IMG/VR virus record: IMGVR_UViG_3300035190_000666
Coordinates: 1-48,667 of that record
From: a virus
Strand: one strand, 5' to 3'
DNA length: 48,667 nucleotides
The notes under the pieces: model-generated
Seen by the model: the letters and a program-made list of their open reading frames with translations, nothing else
Databases searched by the model: none
Told to the model about the DNA's origin: nothing
Shown here: in pieces, positions 1 through 9,830 of the stretch
Position numbering within the stretch: position 1 is the stretch's first letter
Layout: the number at the start of each line of letters is the position of its first letter
Translations under genes and position numbers: made by a program

Positions 1-848
1 TTTTCTATTTCTATAGCTGCTTGTTCAATCTCTTCTGGCTCAGCTGGTTGTTCTGCGGTTCCAATCTTATATTTATAGAGTGGAAATAATTCTCTGTGAA
101 CAAGATTCTGAATGTCTTCTTCAATTTGACGAAGTGCAATAACGTCGTCTAATACGTTGATCAAAAACGGAGTACCAAATGCTCTACCAGTTTTTCTATC
201 AAAGTGAAGATGAATTACTTTTTCTGCAGTCCAAACAGGATTTCCCTCAAGTGGCATATAAGTAAGAGGATCTGTCTCTTGTCTATATGACTTAGGTCTG
301 TTGTGCTTATCTCTAAATATTCTTACCTGTTCAGTAGGGATTAAGTAATAACCTATTACTGGAAGATCTCCAGTCATAGGTGCTAATTTGTCTGGAAAAT
401 ATTCGCTTAAATCACCTCTTGCTTTAACAATGAAAGCATTAGAAAATTTAAAGAGTTGATCTGAGACTTCAATTAAGAAATCAACAAATGGTCTCTTCAT
501 TGCTATTTCCATGAAATCTATTCTTTGGTGAAGATAAGAAATAGCTTCTGGGTTTTCAGAAACTATTTCCCAACCCTCTTTCCAGAAAAGATCTTTATAT
601 TTAGACATAGCTTGCTTAACATAAGAGTCCGTATCAACAGCTTGCATTAACCTTTCAAAGTCATATGCAGGTCTTTCAAAGGTAGCTCTATTATTGAAGT
701 AATAATTGGTACCCTGAAAACCAAGAGCAAGCGATGCTATTTTCATAGCCTTAGACAGACCCTTTACTTGTTCTGGCGCTAAAGCCTTGTCAGAAAAAGT
801 AAGATCTTTGTCTACTGTTTGAAATGGTAGGTAATCCCTAATTGCCAT
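1..848 (-). CDS. portal protein (partial, C-terminus beyond left edge)
   Basis: About 282 N-terminal residues are visible, starting MAIRDYLPFQTVDKD. The portal is the dodecameric ring at the capsid vertex through which DNA is packaged and to which the tail joins. Seen: a mixed alpha/beta body with a Pro-rich middle (GDLPVIGYYLIPTEQVRIF), then WTAEKVIHLHFDR and GTPFLINVLDDVIALRQIEED, which match the usual portal pattern before the stem helix. The ATG lies just after GGACGTACC. No in-frame CGG codon occurs in the visible part. It is the last gene of the late operon inside this window. The family call comes from motif recognition by eye. Confidence 0.8.
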   Translation of the reverse strand, partial: MAIRDYLPFQTVDKDLTFSDKALAPEQVKGLSKAMKIASLALGFQGTNYYFNNRATFERPAYDFERLMQAVDTDSYVKQAMSKYKDLFWKEGWEIVSENPEAISYLHQRIDFMEIAMKRPFVDFLIEVSDQLFKFSNAFIVKARGDLSEYFPDKLAPMTGDLPVIGYYLIPTEQVRIFRDKHNRPKSYRQETDPLTYMPLEGNPVWTAEKVIHLHFDRKTGRAFGTPFLINVLDDVIALRQIEEDIQNLVHRELFPLYKYKIGTAEQPAEPEEIEQAAIEIE

Positions 849-906
849 GGTACGTCCTTATTTAAGCCTATATCTAATAGTAGACTCAATTTGTCTAGGC
901 TGTAAT

Positions 907-1089
907 TTATTGTTTTTCTAATATTCCTGCGGCTTCAAAGGTCTTCTTGATAATAAGATCTTTTACAGCCTCAAGCCAAAAAACTGTTTCAGCCTCTGTA
1001 AAGTCGCTCTTGTAAGATAGGTTCTTGTCACTGATCTTAATTTCAACTACAAATTCTGTTTTTACTTCTACTTCTGGTGTATCACTCAT
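907..1089 (-). CDS. small hypothetical protein (60 aa)
   Basis: An acidic small protein starting MSDTPEVEVKTEF, not recognised. It lies one base after the stop of the preceding gene and 58 bases before portal, so it is probably co-transcribed with the tail and portal genes. It resembles short phage proteins with a beta N-half and a helical C-half (AETVFWLEAVKDLII). No domain can be named. Confidence 0.6.
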   Translation of the reverse strand: MSDTPEVEVKTEFVVEIKISDKNLSYKSDFTEAETVFWLEAVKDLIIKKTFEAAGILEKQ

Positions 1090-1090
1090 T

Positions 1091-1297
1091 TTACATTTGT
1101 CCTTTTAATCTTTGAATAATAATTGATTGTTGTTTAATTGTTGCTTCTTTTATAACTAAATCAGTCATTAAGCTGCTAAGTTTTTCTTGAAAAACAGCTA
1201 TAACTAAATTAACATCTAAATTAGAATCATTAATATCTGATTGAGAAGTTTCCATTATACCAGTTTCCTGTTGTTCTTGCTTGCTTATTCTAGACAT
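1091..1297 (-). CDS. small hypothetical protein, predicted helical (68 aa)
   Basis: The start MSRISKQEQQ is followed by a long helical C-terminal half (LVIKEATIKQQSIIIQRLKG) that could form a coiled coil. It lies between the S74 fibre gene and the 60-aa gene with almost no spacing, which supports one operon. Function unknown; a fibre accessory or assembly role is only a guess from position. Confidence 0.6.
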   Translation of the reverse strand: MSRISKQEQQETGIMETSQSDINDSNLDVNLVIAVFQEKLSSLMTDLVIKEATIKQQSIIIQRLKGQM

Positions 1298-1309
1298 TTT
1301 ACTATTATA

Positions 1310-3220
1310 TCATTGACTAAGTCTAGACTCAAGTTCTTCTATTTTAGCTGACAATTCTTGAACAGCTTTAACTAAGATAGGAACTATTTCAACTTCTTTC
1401 CACATTGTTGGTTTCCAAGAGTTTATGTCAAACAATCCACCTTCTTCATCCCACGACTTAGTTACGTCTGATGGACCAAGCCAGACTAGATTTGGTTGTG
1501 CTTCATAAACTTCTTCAGCTATAAAACCATAACTTTTAGGAGCTAATTGATGTATTGCTCTAGCTTCTGGGGTCCAAGACTCTTCAGTATGTGGGTCTAT
1601 TTCGCCTTGTTTCCAGTTAAATGTTCTTGGTCTCAATGTATTAATTATAGGTAGGCCTTCTGGCATATCTGTAATATTTTCTTTCAATTCCCTTAATGAA
1701 GTAAATCTTATTATTCTTTCATCTCCACCAGATGTTTGTGCATACAATGGGCCGACTCCTGATCCGCCAGTTGGGAAGACTCCAAGGGATCTATATGTAA
1801 GCGCAGCTGTCATGTTTCTAGCTGTTATTGATCCGGGTGCATCAACGCTAAAGCCACCTGTTGTGATTAATGATCCAGTAATTGTTCCACCAGATATTCT
1901 GTCTCCACTAAGTGTTCCAGCATTAATTAAATTGGCGTTTATTGTACCTGTTGTAATTCTATCTCCGCTAATTATCGTAGTGCCATTATCTATCGAAACT
2001 TGTATTTCTCCAGCTGTTATTTTTGTTTCAGCTAAAGAATAAGCACTGTCTGCTCTATTCTGAGCAGTAAGTACAAGAGCACTCGCAGAAAGAGCCGCAG
2101 AATATGCTGCATCTGCATCTGACTGTGCTTCGTTAATAAGCGTAAGAGTATTACCTCCTGTGATATTAATGTTTCCACTTACTGTGAGATTGCTACCATC
2201 CCAAGTTAATTTATTTCCTAAGGAAAATTGGCTGTCATCATCAACATAAAATGGAGTATTAGTATTATTGTAAACGCCTGTTCCAAGAAAAATTTTTGAA
2301 TTAGAATTACTTGCTATCACTGTATTACCAGTTAACGTTAAATTTTTAGTGGTTATTGTATTGGCTGTAACATCACCTTCTTTTAGAACCTTGAACGGAG
2401 CACCAACTAAGGTTCCAGAACCCAACCAAAGATTTCCATCACTATCAACGTGAAAAGATCCAGAGTCAAATCCACCAATGTCAATACTTCCTGCTATTGT
2501 TGCATCGTAGAAATATGCTCTACCGCTACCGTTGATTAACCAACCTGTTGTAGCATTTGCATAGCTTCCGCCCCCAACATCAACTCCATTAAAGGTAGAA
2601 GATTTAATAATTGAAGTTGCGCCAGCCATTGTAATAGTATGTGCGCCGATTGTTCCAGCTGTAATCTTAGATGCAGTAAGATCTATAATGTGCGCAGAAT
2701 CTATAAGTGTTGTAGCAGTTGATGCCACAATTGGTGTCCATGCAGATTTATTGCTAGATGTATCTATTGATTGAACTCTGGCAAAGTAAAGCTTTTCTGT
2801 TGTCACTACAGTCGTGACTCCAGTATTTGCATTTACCTGATTTGTTGTTTCAGAGTTTTGCGGAACATCAACAGCTATGACGTTCGATGCGGAAAAGCCA
2901 GAAAGATACGGGGTTGATCCACTAATGACTACATACGTAGATCCGCTTTGAGCAATGTCTTCAGGAAGATAAACCTCATAGTTATACCCTCTTAAGTCTG
3001 ATTCATTAGAAGGATTAAAGCTAATCATTATTGACTTGTAGTTTCCTACTATTGTTAAATCACCAAGTTCTGCCGGCTGAGTAACGTCAGTTGGAACAGT
3101 AAATCTAATAGCTGAAGCTGGATCTAAAAGAACGTTTAATTCTACATCTTTTGGTTTAACTGTTAAAAGATATTGTTTTCCAGGTTTTAAGTTCTGTATA
3201 GTTTTTTTGACTGTAGCCAT
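1310..3220 (-). CDS. tail fibre/spike with C-terminal S74 intramolecular chaperone domain
   Basis: A 636-aa structural protein. Residues ~1-170 read as fibronectin-III-like beta domains (LKPGKQYLLTVKP; YFARVQSIDTSSNKSAW). The middle is a repetitive beta region with recurrent TAGTI/GDRIT/NLTVSGN motifs typical of trimeric fibres. The C-terminus holds SLRELKENITDMPEG, PRTFNWKQ and SYGFIAEEVYEAQPNLV, the signature of the peptidase S74 (endosialidase-type) chaperone, which trims itself off after trimerisation at the conserved Ser. Its start overlaps the stop of the upstream gene (TAATG), so translation is probably coupled. It probably forms the host-binding tip, by inference from domain type. Confidence 0.85.
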   Translation of the reverse strand: MATVKKTIQNLKPGKQYLLTVKPKDVELNVLLDPASAIRFTVPTDVTQPAELGDLTIVGNYKSIMISFNPSNESDLRGYNYEVYLPEDIAQSGSTYVVISGSTPYLSGFSASNVIAVDVPQNSETTNQVNANTGVTTVVTTEKLYFARVQSIDTSSNKSAWTPIVASTATTLIDSAHIIDLTASKITAGTIGAHTITMAGATSIIKSSTFNGVDVGGGSYANATTGWLINGSGRAYFYDATIAGSIDIGGFDSGSFHVDSDGNLWLGSGTLVGAPFKVLKEGDVTANTITTKNLTLTGNTVIASNSNSKIFLGTGVYNNTNTPFYVDDDSQFSLGNKLTWDGSNLTVSGNINITGGNTLTLINEAQSDADAAYSAALSASALVLTAQNRADSAYSLAETKITAGEIQVSIDNGTTIISGDRITTGTINANLINAGTLSGDRISGGTITGSLITTGGFSVDAPGSITARNMTAALTYRSLGVFPTGGSGVGPLYAQTSGGDERIIRFTSLRELKENITDMPEGLPIINTLRPRTFNWKQGEIDPHTEESWTPEARAIHQLAPKSYGFIAEEVYEAQPNLVWLGPSDVTKSWDEEGGLFDINSWKPTMWKEVEIVPILVKAVQELSAKIEELESRLSQ

Positions 3221-4213
3221 TATCTTAAACCTCCTATTGACTTAAAGTTCAAATCTGGATTTATTTCTTGATCATCTAAAGAAAAATAAAAATTTCTTAA
3301 AAAACTTATTTTACTTATATAAATTTGATTGTTAGCCGATAAAATATTTTTATCTGATAAAGTTTCAACTTCTAGAGTGTAGTCAAGATATTCTAAATCA
3401 TTTTTTTGAAAAATTATTGATTCTTTTTCTTCAGTTGAATAACAGTCAATTTCATACCAGTCCAAAACTATATTTTCAGTTTCTGCTGAAGATTCATACT
3501 TTGTAGTTATTCTAATTTTACACTTACCATATCCTGGACCAACTGCACCAGTTATTTTAATGTTTGGTCCACTAAAAGTTCCGACTATCTTAGATCCAAC
3601 TTTTGTTGACAGATTATTAATCCAATCCGTTCCATCGTTGAAGTATGCCAATCTATAATATCCAATAGAGTTTTTATTAATCTCAGTGTCGTACAAATCA
3701 ATACTCGGTGGAGTTGCGCTATAGTAAGGACTGTAGCCTGGACTTGCTTCAAGTGAATTAATAACAGTATTTGGATATTCTACGTATTCATAAGATGTTA
3801 CTGAATTTGATGTGACTGGAGTTGCGTGAATATATTTAATATAGTCAGATCCATAATAGACGCTATAGGTTCCATCTGGAAGAGTATTTGCTTCGTGATT
3901 CTTTGCGGCCTTAAAATACATTATACCGTCAACAATTTTAGTAACCACAGGAGTTGAAGCTTCTAATGTTGAAACATTGGAATTTTCATAAACGACTAAA
4001 TATGAATGATCTTGCTCAACTTTAAGAAGACTAGAATTATATACATAATTTAGTTCATTATTTCCAATGTCTGCAAATAACCAATCATTAGTAGTTATAT
4101 AGTCTTTTAATTGATCTATTGCTATTCCGTCTTTTTAAGGGCGGAGTAGTATAAACCTTTTGTTGAGGACTTGCTAAATTACTTGTATTGTCTAAATATT
4201 TAAACCAGCTCAT
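3220..4213 (-). CDS. tail-region structural protein, read through a +1 shift at CGGA (330 aa joined)
   Basis: The ATG at 4213 follows the upstream stop by one base and gives MSWFKYLDNTSNLASPQQ to codon 28. Codon 29 is CGG followed by A, and the zero frame then stops within about 13 codons. Skipping the C at 4129 enters an open frame of 302 residues, starting GIAIDQLKDYITTNDWLF. Without the shift the second frame has only an internal GTG at 3948 and no ATG near its true beginning, yet about 60 sensible residues lie upstream of that GTG. No domain is recognised; the beta-rich sequence and position between two tail genes suggest a tail or baseplate component. Confidence 0.75.
4126..4129 (-). other. 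CGGA +1 frameshift/quadruplet site 1
   Basis: Codon context is TTA AAA AGA CGG AAT. Moving to GGA ATA GCA joins the two halves of the 330-aa tail protein. It lies at codon 29 of the gene. An A5 run next to it was considered as a slippery site, but the other seven sites lack such a run. Confidence 0.8.
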
Positions 4214-4214
4214 G

Positions 4215-5834
4215 TCACAACTCTATGTATAATATTTCAAAATCGTATTTGTCCTTAAATTCATCTGGTATATCGATGCTGATATTTACATCTGCAACTG
4301 GAACTCCACCTATTAGTATATCAGGTGTGATAGAGTCAATTTTGATAACAACTTCTTTTGCTGCTGAATTTATTTGCTGTAAATTAATTTCATTTCTTAC
4401 CGACTCATAATCTATGTCTATAGATCTTATTCTTTTAGATCCATCTGAGCCAGAATGAGAATGTTCACCTATCTGTACTCCGTCTATCTTTGCAGCATTT
4501 TCTACTGTTATATCTCCAACTATTACTCCGCCAGACTTCATTAGATACTGGGGATGACTATCTTCGCTTAAGTCATCTAATAAAGAGTGACTAGATTTTA
4601 GTGAGTTAATTTGAGACTCATCTACGAATAAACCAGAAAGCAAAGAAGCATAATTTGAATCTGTTTCGGTAGTAACAATTCTTTCTCTATTTACAGCTTT
4701 TATAGATAGCTGAGATATAAAGCTTGTGTACTTTCTTCTTTGAACTATAGATTGATACAAGGAATCTATTTTTGCAGATGTGTTATTCCTTCTTTCTAAT
4801 AGGTCTGTTAAAACTGACTTAAAGTTACCCTCTGCGGCTAATAGTGCTATTGCTGCTTCTTCTGACAAAGAAGGTAGTTCTGTTTTCATATTTGTAGTTC
4901 TTATATCTAGAGCAAAATCGGAAACAACTTTTGTTTTAAACCTTAATGATGGACTTAAATACTTATTGTAAAATACATTGCAGTTAGTTACCAAATCTTT
5001 ATGAAGGGTATCTAACTGGCTGTCTATCATGTTCGTTAAAGAGTTTACTTTGATAGAAAAAAATGCTTGAAATTGAGCGGCTTGCTTTTTAGTTGTTTTA
5101 TCCACTTCGGTTTCTGGCAAACCTGTTGGGGATGATTTGATTGATTGGGCAAAGAGTTCCTTATAGTGGATTGCCATTTTGAGCCAGTATAAGTAGTACG
5201 ACGCGACTTGCTGTTGTGAGTCATCTTCATAGTTATCTCCAAAATCTGCACCTAATGAACTTATGATGCAATTAGTTTCGTTTACTAAGTACTTAATAAT
5301 TTCTCTAAAATCGTAGATGTGACCAAATGTAGTATTTGATATTAAGTTATCATATTCTTTTACAAATTTTCTATAACCTCTTGTTTGAACTCCTTCCGCA
5401 TAAAGATATTGGTCAAAGCATATGAAAGGTGGCCTAGGATACTTCAGGCTACCCGCATATCCTTCTATCTCTATTTTGGGATATGGATGATCAACTTTAT
5501 TAATTTCATCCCAAACATAGGCGTGTGCTTCTTCTAAGTTTGGATTATTTAATGGATCTAGTTTTACTTGTCTTAATAGATCTTCTAAATCTTTTAAGAA
5601 TTTAAGTAAGTCGGAAAGACTATTTTTTGCTTCTTGCTTAAGAGATTGCAAAGGCACTGAATATGGCTGATCATTACCATATGATACTCCAGCTTGGCGG
5701 AGATTTGAATTTGGTCCATTTCTAGAAAAAACTGATTCAGTTGAGCTGCGAGAAGATGATTCAGTTGTTGAATAATCTAATGTTACCTTTTGCTCTGTTG
5801 AAAGTTGATTGTCTATATTGTTAACTAATGACAT
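4215..5834 (-). CDS. tail/appendage structural protein (539 aa)
   Basis: The N-terminal ~400 residues are mostly helical with no recognised domain. Near the C-terminus is LSEDSHPQYLMKSGG followed by VIVGDITVENAAKIDGVQIG and a His/Ser loop. The HPQYL motif with repeating beta turns is common in phage tail-fibre proteins. The start ATG has TAGG upstream. The gene sits between terminase and the 330-aa tail gene; its stop is one base from the next start. I infer a virion appendage protein. Confidence 0.65.
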   Translation of the reverse strand: MSLVNNIDNQLSTEQKVTLDYSTTESSSRSSTESVFSRNGPNSNLRQAGVSYGNDQPYSVPLQSLKQEAKNSLSDLLKFLKDLEDLLRQVKLDPLNNPNLEEAHAYVWDEINKVDHPYPKIEIEGYAGSLKYPRPPFICFDQYLYAEGVQTRGYRKFVKEYDNLISNTTFGHIYDFREIIKYLVNETNCIISSLGADFGDNYEDDSQQQVASYYLYWLKMAIHYKELFAQSIKSSPTGLPETEVDKTTKKQAAQFQAFFSIKVNSLTNMIDSQLDTLHKDLVTNCNVFYNKYLSPSLRFKTKVVSDFALDIRTTNMKTELPSLSEEAAIALLAAEGNFKSVLTDLLERRNNTSAKIDSLYQSIVQRRKYTSFISQLSIKAVNRERIVTTETDSNYASLLSGLFVDESQINSLKSSHSLLDDLSEDSHPQYLMKSGGVIVGDITVENAAKIDGVQIGEHSHSGSDGSKRIRSIDIDYESVRNEINLQQINSAAKEVVIKIDSITPDILIGGVPVADVNISIDIPDEFKDKYDFEILYIEL

Positions 5835-5842
5835 ATTTTTAC

Positions 5843-7700
5843 CTAAAACATTTTTCTAGAAACACGTTTTGCAGGTCTCCCTTTTCTGATACCTGGCATC
5901 AAGTCAGAGTTTCTCTTAGTAGTTACCATGATACCAGATGCAGGCGCTTCTTTATCCCTATCATCAGATGCACTGCTTGTCTTTGGCATAAAGAACGTAT
6001 TTGAAAAACTCTCTGTATTTCTTGCCACTTTTAATTTACTAAAGTCTCCATAATTTTGAGTAATAGCAAGAAGTGCTAGCATTAAAGCATCATGCGCGTG
6101 ATCCATGGCTGATCCACCAGCTTCAAATATAGGTCTTCCCATTTGGGTGGTTCTAACAACAACATATGAAATTAGCTGCATGTAAAGTTCTTCGTCTGAA
6201 GCTGGAAATAAAATAGCTTCTCTTTCAAGGTATTGAGTTAGATTGTCTACCATGTATGGTTTAATTTCTTTTTTAATTGGAAGCTTAGTATATGGATCTC
6301 TTATCTCTATACTTTCACCAAAACCTATTCCTTTAACTCTGTCTCTAAGATTTGATTTTGGGTTTTCCGTTCCATATTTTCTAAGTAGCTCAACTTGAAC
6401 TTCTCCGTATCCGCGGTCAACATAAATATGCTTTGGATGAAAAGATTCATTCAATTCAACTATTCTATTAACTCCATTTGTTAAAGTATATTCAGACTTG
6501 GGAATTTCTTCTCTATACACAACTCTGACTTTATTTCTAAATCTTTCATCTTCATAGTTCTCATTGCAGGTTTCCAGTACAACTATGTTTGTTCCAGCGC
6601 CGTATTTATCCCAGTCAACCCCAATTGTATAAAATGATCTAGCTGATTGTATTTCAGGTGTATAATCCCAAGATGGATCTATAAAAGCTTTGTCTATAAA
6701 CTTTCTAGGATAAACACCTTCTGCGTCTTCGCCCCAGTCTGCTTCAATTTCGTGACGATAACCCATCTCTGAGTATTGCTCTCTAAATTCATCTTCTTGT
6801 TCTTTTGAAAAATATGGGTTGCAATATGACGGAAACCAAAACTCTTGGAATCTAGCGCTTCTGCACCATTCCCAGAATCTTTCTCTTCTACCAGTCGGTG
6901 TTGAAGCTCCAATGAGTATTTTATCCGGTTGATCTTCTGCGGTCTTCTGTAACATCGCGTAGAGCGCGTCAAGGTCATCTGCGTGCATGTAGTCCATTTC
7001 GTCCAACACAATTATGTGCGCTTCTTGACCACGGGCTACGTCTGACTTTCCACCTGAGCGCATACCAGATGTGAAGAACCTAATTGTAGAGCCATTGGAA
7101 AATTGAATCATAAACTGAGGACTAGTTACTTTTCTTGTAATTGAATTCATTACTATTTCATTCTTAGAAGCTAATCTAAGAATTTCTTGATAAATTAATT
7201 CAACGTGCGATTTCATTGGAGCAATAACTAGACATCTTCCATCTTTATGAGTGTAACTATAATGGAGTAAAGCAATAGCCATGCTGAAAGTTTTTCCTAA
7301 ACGACGACCTGCTCTTAATACTTTTCTTAATGCTGGATCGCGCAAAATCAAAGTTTGATAAACTCTTGTTTCTGCTTGAAGAAAATGTTTTGCCCATCTA
7401 CATGGATCCTTAGATAGATGTATTTGTCTTTGTTGATCAGCAGATATTCCGCATGTCTAAAAGATTATTGTCAACCTCAAAAGGTTCGTCGATCAATAAA
7501 GCTAATTCTCTATTTGTAAATTCTCTTCCTTCAACTGGCGTACCATCTGCCCAGTTTATGTGATTTAATTTATTTTTAAAAACCCATTCAATTCTATTAA
7601 CCTGTTTTGAATATTCTGGATCTTGCGCGTTAATAATTTCTAAAAGATCATCTCTAGAAAGACCTTCTAATCTTTTACGAAATTCTTGAGTTTTGTCCAT
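5843..7700 (-). CDS. terL: terminase large subunit, read through a +1 shift at CGGA (618 aa joined)
   Basis: This is the DNA-packaging motor ATPase and nuclease. The first 83 residues (MDKTQEFRKRLEGL to NNLLDM) end at a CGG codon; a +1 step gives GISADQQRQIHLSKDPCKWAKHFL, running into the ATPase domain. Seen: Walker A RAGRRLGKT (~129-137), Walker B IIVLDEMD, coupling motif GAST, then RNase-H-like nuclease acidic residues in TIGVDWDKYG, IYVDRGYGE and MDHAHDAL. The second frame has no ATG near its beginning, and the conserved WAKHFL..ETRVYQ block lies upstream of its first TTG. That argues the two ORFs are one protein. Without the shift, an 87-aa peptide would be made. Confidence 0.88.
7448..7451 (-). 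other. CGGA +1 frameshift/quadruplet site 2 (terminase)
   Basis: Codon context is TTA GAC ATG CGG AAT ATC TGC TGA. The zero frame ends three codons later. Reading GGA ATA TCT GCT GAT continues into the terminase ATPase. It lies at codon 84. Confidence 0.85.
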
Positions 7701-7708
7701 AGTATATT

Positions 7709-9255
7709 CTACCCGAAATGCGAAGCCATCATCGCACCTTCTGATCCAAGTAATGATCTAGCATTTAGTCTGCTGTTTTGGATTGCAGAAACACCTCTAG
7801 CTCTAGAGGTTGCTCTAACTTCATCATCTTTATATCCTGCTCCAAAGACTCCGGTATGCATGTTACCTTGCATTGACTTCATTCCATCTTTACCAAAATT
7901 GATTCCAGCCTTAACAGCCAATCCACCAAGCTTAGCAAGTTGGTAAGCCATATCTGCTGCAAATATTAAGTTAAGACCAGGAACAGCTGCAGCTACAGCT
8001 CTTGCTCCAACAGCCATTCCAACTTTTGCTCCACCATATTTTATTGCTTGCATTGTTCCTCGGGCGCCCATGGTTTTATAAATACCTTCTCCCAAAAGTC
8101 TTTGACCCATTTTTGCTGCACCGAGCTCAGTCATTGGCATTGCCATACCAAGTCTATTGGCAACCGTTACTCCAAATTGTCCATTTCCATGAATGCCTTT
8201 TGCTAAACCTCTAACTACTTTTTCCGCATTATCCGTTAAGGTGAGTGTTCCTGTTCCAAATGTTTTAGCGGTAGCACCTAAAGCTTGGGATGACATAAAA
8301 TCAAGGCCACCTCCTGACATAAAAGCATATTCCATAAAAGATCTACTAGCGGTTCCTCTTACACCTGCTGCAGTCATGGCTCTACGTTCACCAACTGACA
8401 AAGCCTCACCCGCAGCTGCTCTGTTTACCATAGTTCCTAATGGCGTTACCTGGGTTGAGAAGTTTGCTGGGTTTCTCATAAATCTACCCGTGGCAGGATC
8501 TCTAACGGCTGGTAGGCGACTTCCTGCTGCAGCATAAACCTCTGTTGAGACTGCTCCATTCATCTTGGCTATTCTTGCAAGGTTTAAATCTCCACGAGCA
8601 GTTGAACGACCAGCAGCTGCTCTTCTTTCTAGTTTAGAAACAGCTCCTAATCTTCCAAAAACTCCACCACTAAATGTTGGGTTTGCTTCTTTGGAAGTTC
8701 TAGTCAACATATTGCCCAATGAAGCTAATGCTCCACCAGCATTAGGTGCCATAAAGCCCCTATTGTACCCTGCTCCAAATCGAGAAAGGTTTGGATCTCT
8801 AAAAAATGCTTTAGGATTTAAGGTTAAATTTGCTCTTCTAAATCTTTTAAAGTTAGATCCTACTTTAGTTAAATCATCTGTGCCAGATCTAATTGCAGAT
8901 CTTCCGACCTCTTGCTAGCTTTTCTCCTCTTCTAGTCGTTCTGCCAAATATATTTCTTCCACCAACAAATTGATTAGCACCCTGTGGTCCAAGTGGATCT
9001 AATGCGTTTCCTACGAAAGGTCTAAACTTTGCCCTAGATCTAGCTGCAAGGTTAGGACTAAATCTTCCGTCCAACACCTCTTTTATTATCTAGGAATCCG
9101 CCTTTAAGAATTGTATTTTGAGCTCTGTACGCACCATAACCAAATAATAAAAGTGGATTTTGTGATGCTGATGTTGCTTCAGCTACACCCAAAACCTTAC
9201 CCATTGCTCCTGGAATTTGAGGAGCTTCGTTAACCATTCCGCCCATGTCACTCAT
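7709..9255 (-). CDS. Gly/Ala/Arg-rich virion-operon protein with two +1 shifts at CGGA (514 aa joined)
   Basis: The start MSDMGGMVNEAPQ follows an excellent AGGAGG. Frame 0 runs to codon 62 (NKRGVG) and meets CGG A; the next frame (RFSPNLAARSRAKF) runs 54 codons to GEKLARG and meets CGG A again; the third frame (RSAIRSGTDDLTKV) runs 398 codons to the stop. No unshifted frame has an RBS and start near its beginning. The product is basic and rich in Gly, Ala and Met. It has a long hydrophobic stretch in its C-terminal third (AVAAAVPGLNLIFAADMAYQ). No family recognised; an internal virion or membrane-active protein is possible. Confidence 0.72.
8903..8906 (-). other. CGGA +1 frameshift/quadruplet site 4
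   Basis: Codon context is GCA AGA GGT CGG AAG ATC TGC AAT TAG. This is the second site in the same gene, so the ribosome must shift twice to make the full product. GGA AGA TCT GCA continues into the long C-terminal frame. Confidence 0.8.
9066..9069 (-). other. CGGA +1 frameshift/quadruplet site 3
   Basis: Codon context is GGT GTT GGA CGG AAG ATT TAG. The zero frame stops two codons after CGG; GGA AGA TTT AGT continues. It lies at codon 63 of the 514-aa gene. Confidence 0.8.
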
Positions 9256-9257
9256 TT

Positions 9258-9830
9258 TTAACCTCCTCTTCTAAGGTTATGCATACCGAGAACTATGTTT
9301 CCATCTGCATTAAGTTCTTGTGCGGTTTCTAATGATGAATTTCTTTGTTGGCCATAAATTTTTCCACCATAAGTCATATCTCTATTTAATCTTCTAGTTC
9401 CAACATATGGTGATTCATTTATGAATCTTTCGTTTCGATTAATATAACCAATACCCATTGCAGCAGATCCAGCTAACCCAGCTGTTGCTCCAAATGCTGC
9501 TCCTAATGCTCCACCCTTGAAACCCTTAGCCATACCACCAACAACGCCTCCCAGCATTGCTCCTGCGCCCATAGCGCCTATTGTATTCCTGCCTGTGTGT
9601 GAACCAGGAACTGCTGCATCAAAAACTGCACCTGGTGTTAATTTTCTTCCAAGAAATGCTTCATCTGCATTGGGGTCACCAAAAGCAACATCCATTGCTG
9701 CATCTCTTGCAGCTGGTGCGGCATTTTTTGCAAGGCCAGCTACAGCTGCGCCTCCTATTATCAAGCCTGCTCCAGCTTTAGTCGTTGCACCTTTATATAA
9801 AGTTTTACCTATGCTTGATAAAAGTGACAT
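9258..9830 (-). CDS. Gly/Ala-rich hydrophobic protein (190 aa)
   Basis: Two hydrophobic Gly/Ala zipper-like stretches (AGLIIGGAAVAGLAKNA near the N-terminus; MLGGVVGGMAKGF and AAFGATAGLAGSAAMGIGYI in the middle) predict a membrane-associated or membrane-penetrating protein. The C-terminal third is polar. The start directly abuts the stop of the 1,340-aa gene. It resembles its neighbours at 7,709-9,255 and 15,220-16,034 in composition. Such Gly-zipper proteins in virion operons are sometimes ejected to form channels; that role is inferred. Confidence 0.7.
   Translation of the reverse strand: MSLLSSIGKTLYKGATTKAGAGLIIGGAAVAGLAKNAAPAARDAAMDVAFGDPNADEAFLGRKLTPGAVFDAAVPGSHTGRNTIGAMGAGAMLGGVVGGMAKGFKGGALGAAFGATAGLAGSAAMGIGYINRNERFINESPYVGTRRLNRDMTYGGKIYGQQRNSSLETAQELNADGNIVLGMHNLRRGG

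Noticed and set aside
4126-4137. A-run slippage at AAAAA next to the first break
   Set aside because: The other seven sites have no such run but share CGGA, so the run is probably incidental.
7437-7451. RF2-type +1 frameshift at the UGA after TGC in terminase
   Set aside because: There is no CUU UGA C context, and other sites have no stop codon next to the break. The CGGA three codons earlier fits all cases.
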